Shown one piece after another: positions 61,980 to 64,000 of a stretch of DNA of 64,000 bases (positions are counted from its first letter, which is position 1; every line of letters begins with the position of its first letter). The notes beneath the pieces are model-generated. The model searched no databases. It saw nothing but the letters and a program-made list of their open reading frames with translations, and was not told the DNA's origin. This DNA comes from Pleodorina starrii. Lineage: Eukaryota; Chlorophyta; Chlorophyceae; Chlamydomonadales; Volvocaceae. The stretch spans positions 2,578,001 through 2,642,000 of the forward strand of contig BRXU01000014.1 of the NCBI GenBank assembly GCA_030267565.1, given 5' to 3'. The translations under genes were made by a program, and so were the position numbers.

Positions 61980-64000
61980 ACCGCCACATCTGGCGATAGA
62001 ATCGCGTCGCACCTGCCCGACGACTCCGACGACCTCTGGAGGTGCATGTCTGACGCTAGAAATGCCGTAAAAGGCGCTGCAAGACAGAGTTCCAGAGTTA
62101 GCATAGGGGCAATTTAGAGGCCGGCGGCGCACCTGCGCCCGTGTACACTTGAAGCATATTTGATCATGCAGTTACACTTGCCTGCCGCTCCTCAGAACTG
62201 GGGATGGTGTGGACGACACCACAGTCGACCGAAAAGACCAGACATCCGACTGCAAAGTGGCAAGCTCGGCACATCTATCAAAGCCCAGCACACTACATTT
62301 TCCTATCATAATAAGGACCTAGGCAACAATGCTCATCTGCTTTCTAAAGATAAGTTGGAACCCTCACGAGAAACCCTTCTTTTCAGAGAATTTCAGACAC
62401 TTTGTGGTGTTCTGCCATGTAATGACTTGTTTAAGAATTTTTCAAAGTAAAAAATAACGGTCACAGGGAGACAGTCTGCGCGGTCTTCAGGGTGCATGGC
62501 GCCGTACGGTCGTTCTGTTACCGCGGGCTACAATTGCTTCCCTTGAACATCAGCCTTCCGAGGCTGCACAAAGCCAGAGTATCCTCTCGCATTGCCGGGG
62601 GAGGCTCGGGGTCAAAGAGGACGCCGGGGTAATTGTCGTGATTGTGGCGAGGCCTGGCGAGGTCCCTTCGGCCCCGCGATAGCTTGGATGGGTCACGCTG
62701 TGTCACCCTTCGGAACATGCGCATCCATGCGCCGTAACCATGAAAGCTTTCCGCTTTACAATGCCGCAGAACGGCCCTCAGGCCCCTCGGCAACCCACTC
62801 GCAGTGTTGCACACGCTTACGTTCACCTAAAAAGAAGGGCCAGGATCCCAGGGACTCAGTTCCCCGGACAGCCGCCAGCCGGCCCTTCCACCTCTACATA
62901 TAACCATCACCACTTTGCAGACAAGGCGCTGCAGAGCCCCAGACATGGGCACGTGAGGGTTTCTAAGTGGGGTCGTCGTACTAAAAATGCAATTGAGGGG
63001 ATGCATCCCTGAGGGTACTAAAAATGCAATTGAGGGGATGCATCCCTGCCCTCACTAGTCCTCTCCATAAAGACGGCTAGGGCTTCGGAGCTCCCATATC
63101 TCCGGCATGCGAGCGCGGAGGCGGGGCCCCGGGTGACTGTCAACGCGGTCCGGCCCGACGGGTTCTGGAACCCTCTGTTGTGCAGTCCGCGCACAGACCG
63201 GCACGCAGTTCCGTACGTCCGTACACAGTTCCGTCAGTCCGAACCTTCAACGCGTGGTCAACTCAGCGGCGGAAGTCCTCCACAGAGCCCGGTCCGCAAA
63301 AATCCGCCAAAAACACGTCGCCAAGCCCGCCAAAATTGGCAGGTCGTTGATTATTCATGAGGCACCTGCACGGTGCATGCATGCTTGCCCCCACAACTGT
63401 CGCGTTCCAAATCTTCCGTGCACTGCAGTTGTGTACCTACCGCACACGCTTTGTGCTCAGTGTTGCAGTGCACCTTGCTGGCCTTAAGCCGAGCGCGTGT
63501 GCATGCGCACGCGCGCACCCCACGGGCCATCGGAACTCAATCCCCCATCAATTCGCATTTAGGAAGCATAAAAACACGTCTCATGCGCCCACCAACTCAC
63601 ATCAGTCCACTCGTACTTAACACAACTCGGGTGATTGGAGTCAACACGCACAACGGGCCATCATGCATGTGGTTTTCCGTTGGGGTTCCTCGGGATGCCA
63701 TTAGGGTTTTAGATGTTGGTTGGATCTTGGTTGGTTGACAGTTGGCAGTTGGTCAGTCCCCGTCCTTGCCGCCGTACTGGCGAGACGTGGAATGTCGTCA
63801 CATGAACATACAAATACAAACACTAATGGCCGCGCGTCAACGTGATTGGCGGTCAGTTTAGGACATTAGGAGTAAAAACAAAATCCCTTTATGTTTTAGA
63901 TGGGGCATGGAAAACCGAGCTATTTCGGGGCCCGCTATGAGGTGTAGCACCACACGCGCGCCCAATCGTCCGATCCAGTTGATGTCTGTCCGTCCGTCCG
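61980..64000. other. Terminal 2 kb, upstream of OPR gene; no gene seen
   Basis: It should contain the OPR promoter and 5' UTR. Base composition is mixed, with AT-rich stretches near 62280-62460 and 63840-63900. A 34-bp direct repeat (62978-63011 and 63015-63048, gtactaaaaatgcaattgag core) is present. Short open frames such as 62518-62826 (-) and 63373-63738 (+) have no recognisable product. One lone TTAGGGTTTTAG occurs near 63701. Confidence 0.6.
62978..63048 (+). repeat. 34-bp direct repeat, two copies
   Basis: Two identical 34-bp copies lie three bases apart. Each ends in the near-palindrome ggggatgcatcccc/t. Confidence 0.9.

Noticed and set aside
62518..62826. 102-codon minus-strand ORF
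   Set aside because: No domain, no splice partners and no codon pattern distinct from its surroundings.

Overview
The window is nuclear DNA from a green alga, most likely a volvocine/chlamydomonadalean (Chlamydomonas, Gonium, Volvox and relatives). The evidence is very high GC, dense short introns with (CA)n, (TGGG)n and C-rich tracts, Ala/Gln/Gly homopolymers in the proteins, the chlorophyte poly(A) signal TGTAA, interstitial TTTTAGGG (the Chlamydomonas-type telomere unit), and a gene set typical of these algae (Mbb1, OPR and RAP-domain proteins). No prokaryotic operon, tRNA, rRNA or CRISPR array was seen. Exon/intron models were built by hand from splice sites, reading-frame phase and family similarity. 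All nine models keep phase across every intron, and each CDS length is a multiple of three.

Layout. (1) <144-7500 (+): 3' part of a radical SAM/DUF2344 protein, 17 exons. (2) 8746-21213 (-): a giant (~3067 aa) low-complexity and coiled-coil protein with one 5.4 kb exon. (3) 21591-25193 (+): aspartate-semialdehyde dehydrogenase, divergent from gene 2. (4) 26583-28679 (+): CCHC zinc-knuckle protein with an RE/RD/KE-rich tail, a probable splicing cofactor. (5) 29836-35447 (-): Mbb1/HCF107-like HAT-repeat protein for plastid mRNA maturation. (6) 35972-38170 (+): PsbP-domain lumenal protein with a twin-arginine signal, divergent from gene 5. (7) 38852-43793 (+): TALE-class homeodomain protein with lysine-rich repeats. 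(8) 46598-53529 (+): a protein ending in a RAP domain. (9) 55046-61954 (-): a large OPR-repeat protein, convergent with gene 8. The flanks and gaps hold repeats and no gene that I can support.

At least five of the nine genes are predicted to serve the chloroplast: aspartate-family amino acid synthesis, psbB-type mRNA maturation, PsbP-like lumenal function and two organellar RNA factors. The radical SAM gene is also of a kind common in cyanobacteria. I see no sign of co-regulation beyond two close head-to-head pairs (genes 2/3 and 5/6).

The most unusual DNA-level signals are: eleven copies of the 12-bp palindrome GACCC-NN-GGGTC, about forty times more than base composition predicts, in exons (in all three frames), introns and a 3' UTR; six GC-AG introns among about 76 modelled; a GC-rich minisatellite whose unit restates a GC splice donor and starts exactly at an exon end; telomere repeats directly after a splice donor; a short dispersed intronic repeat family; introns with GTAC at both ends; and a duplicated start-codon region in the OPR gene.
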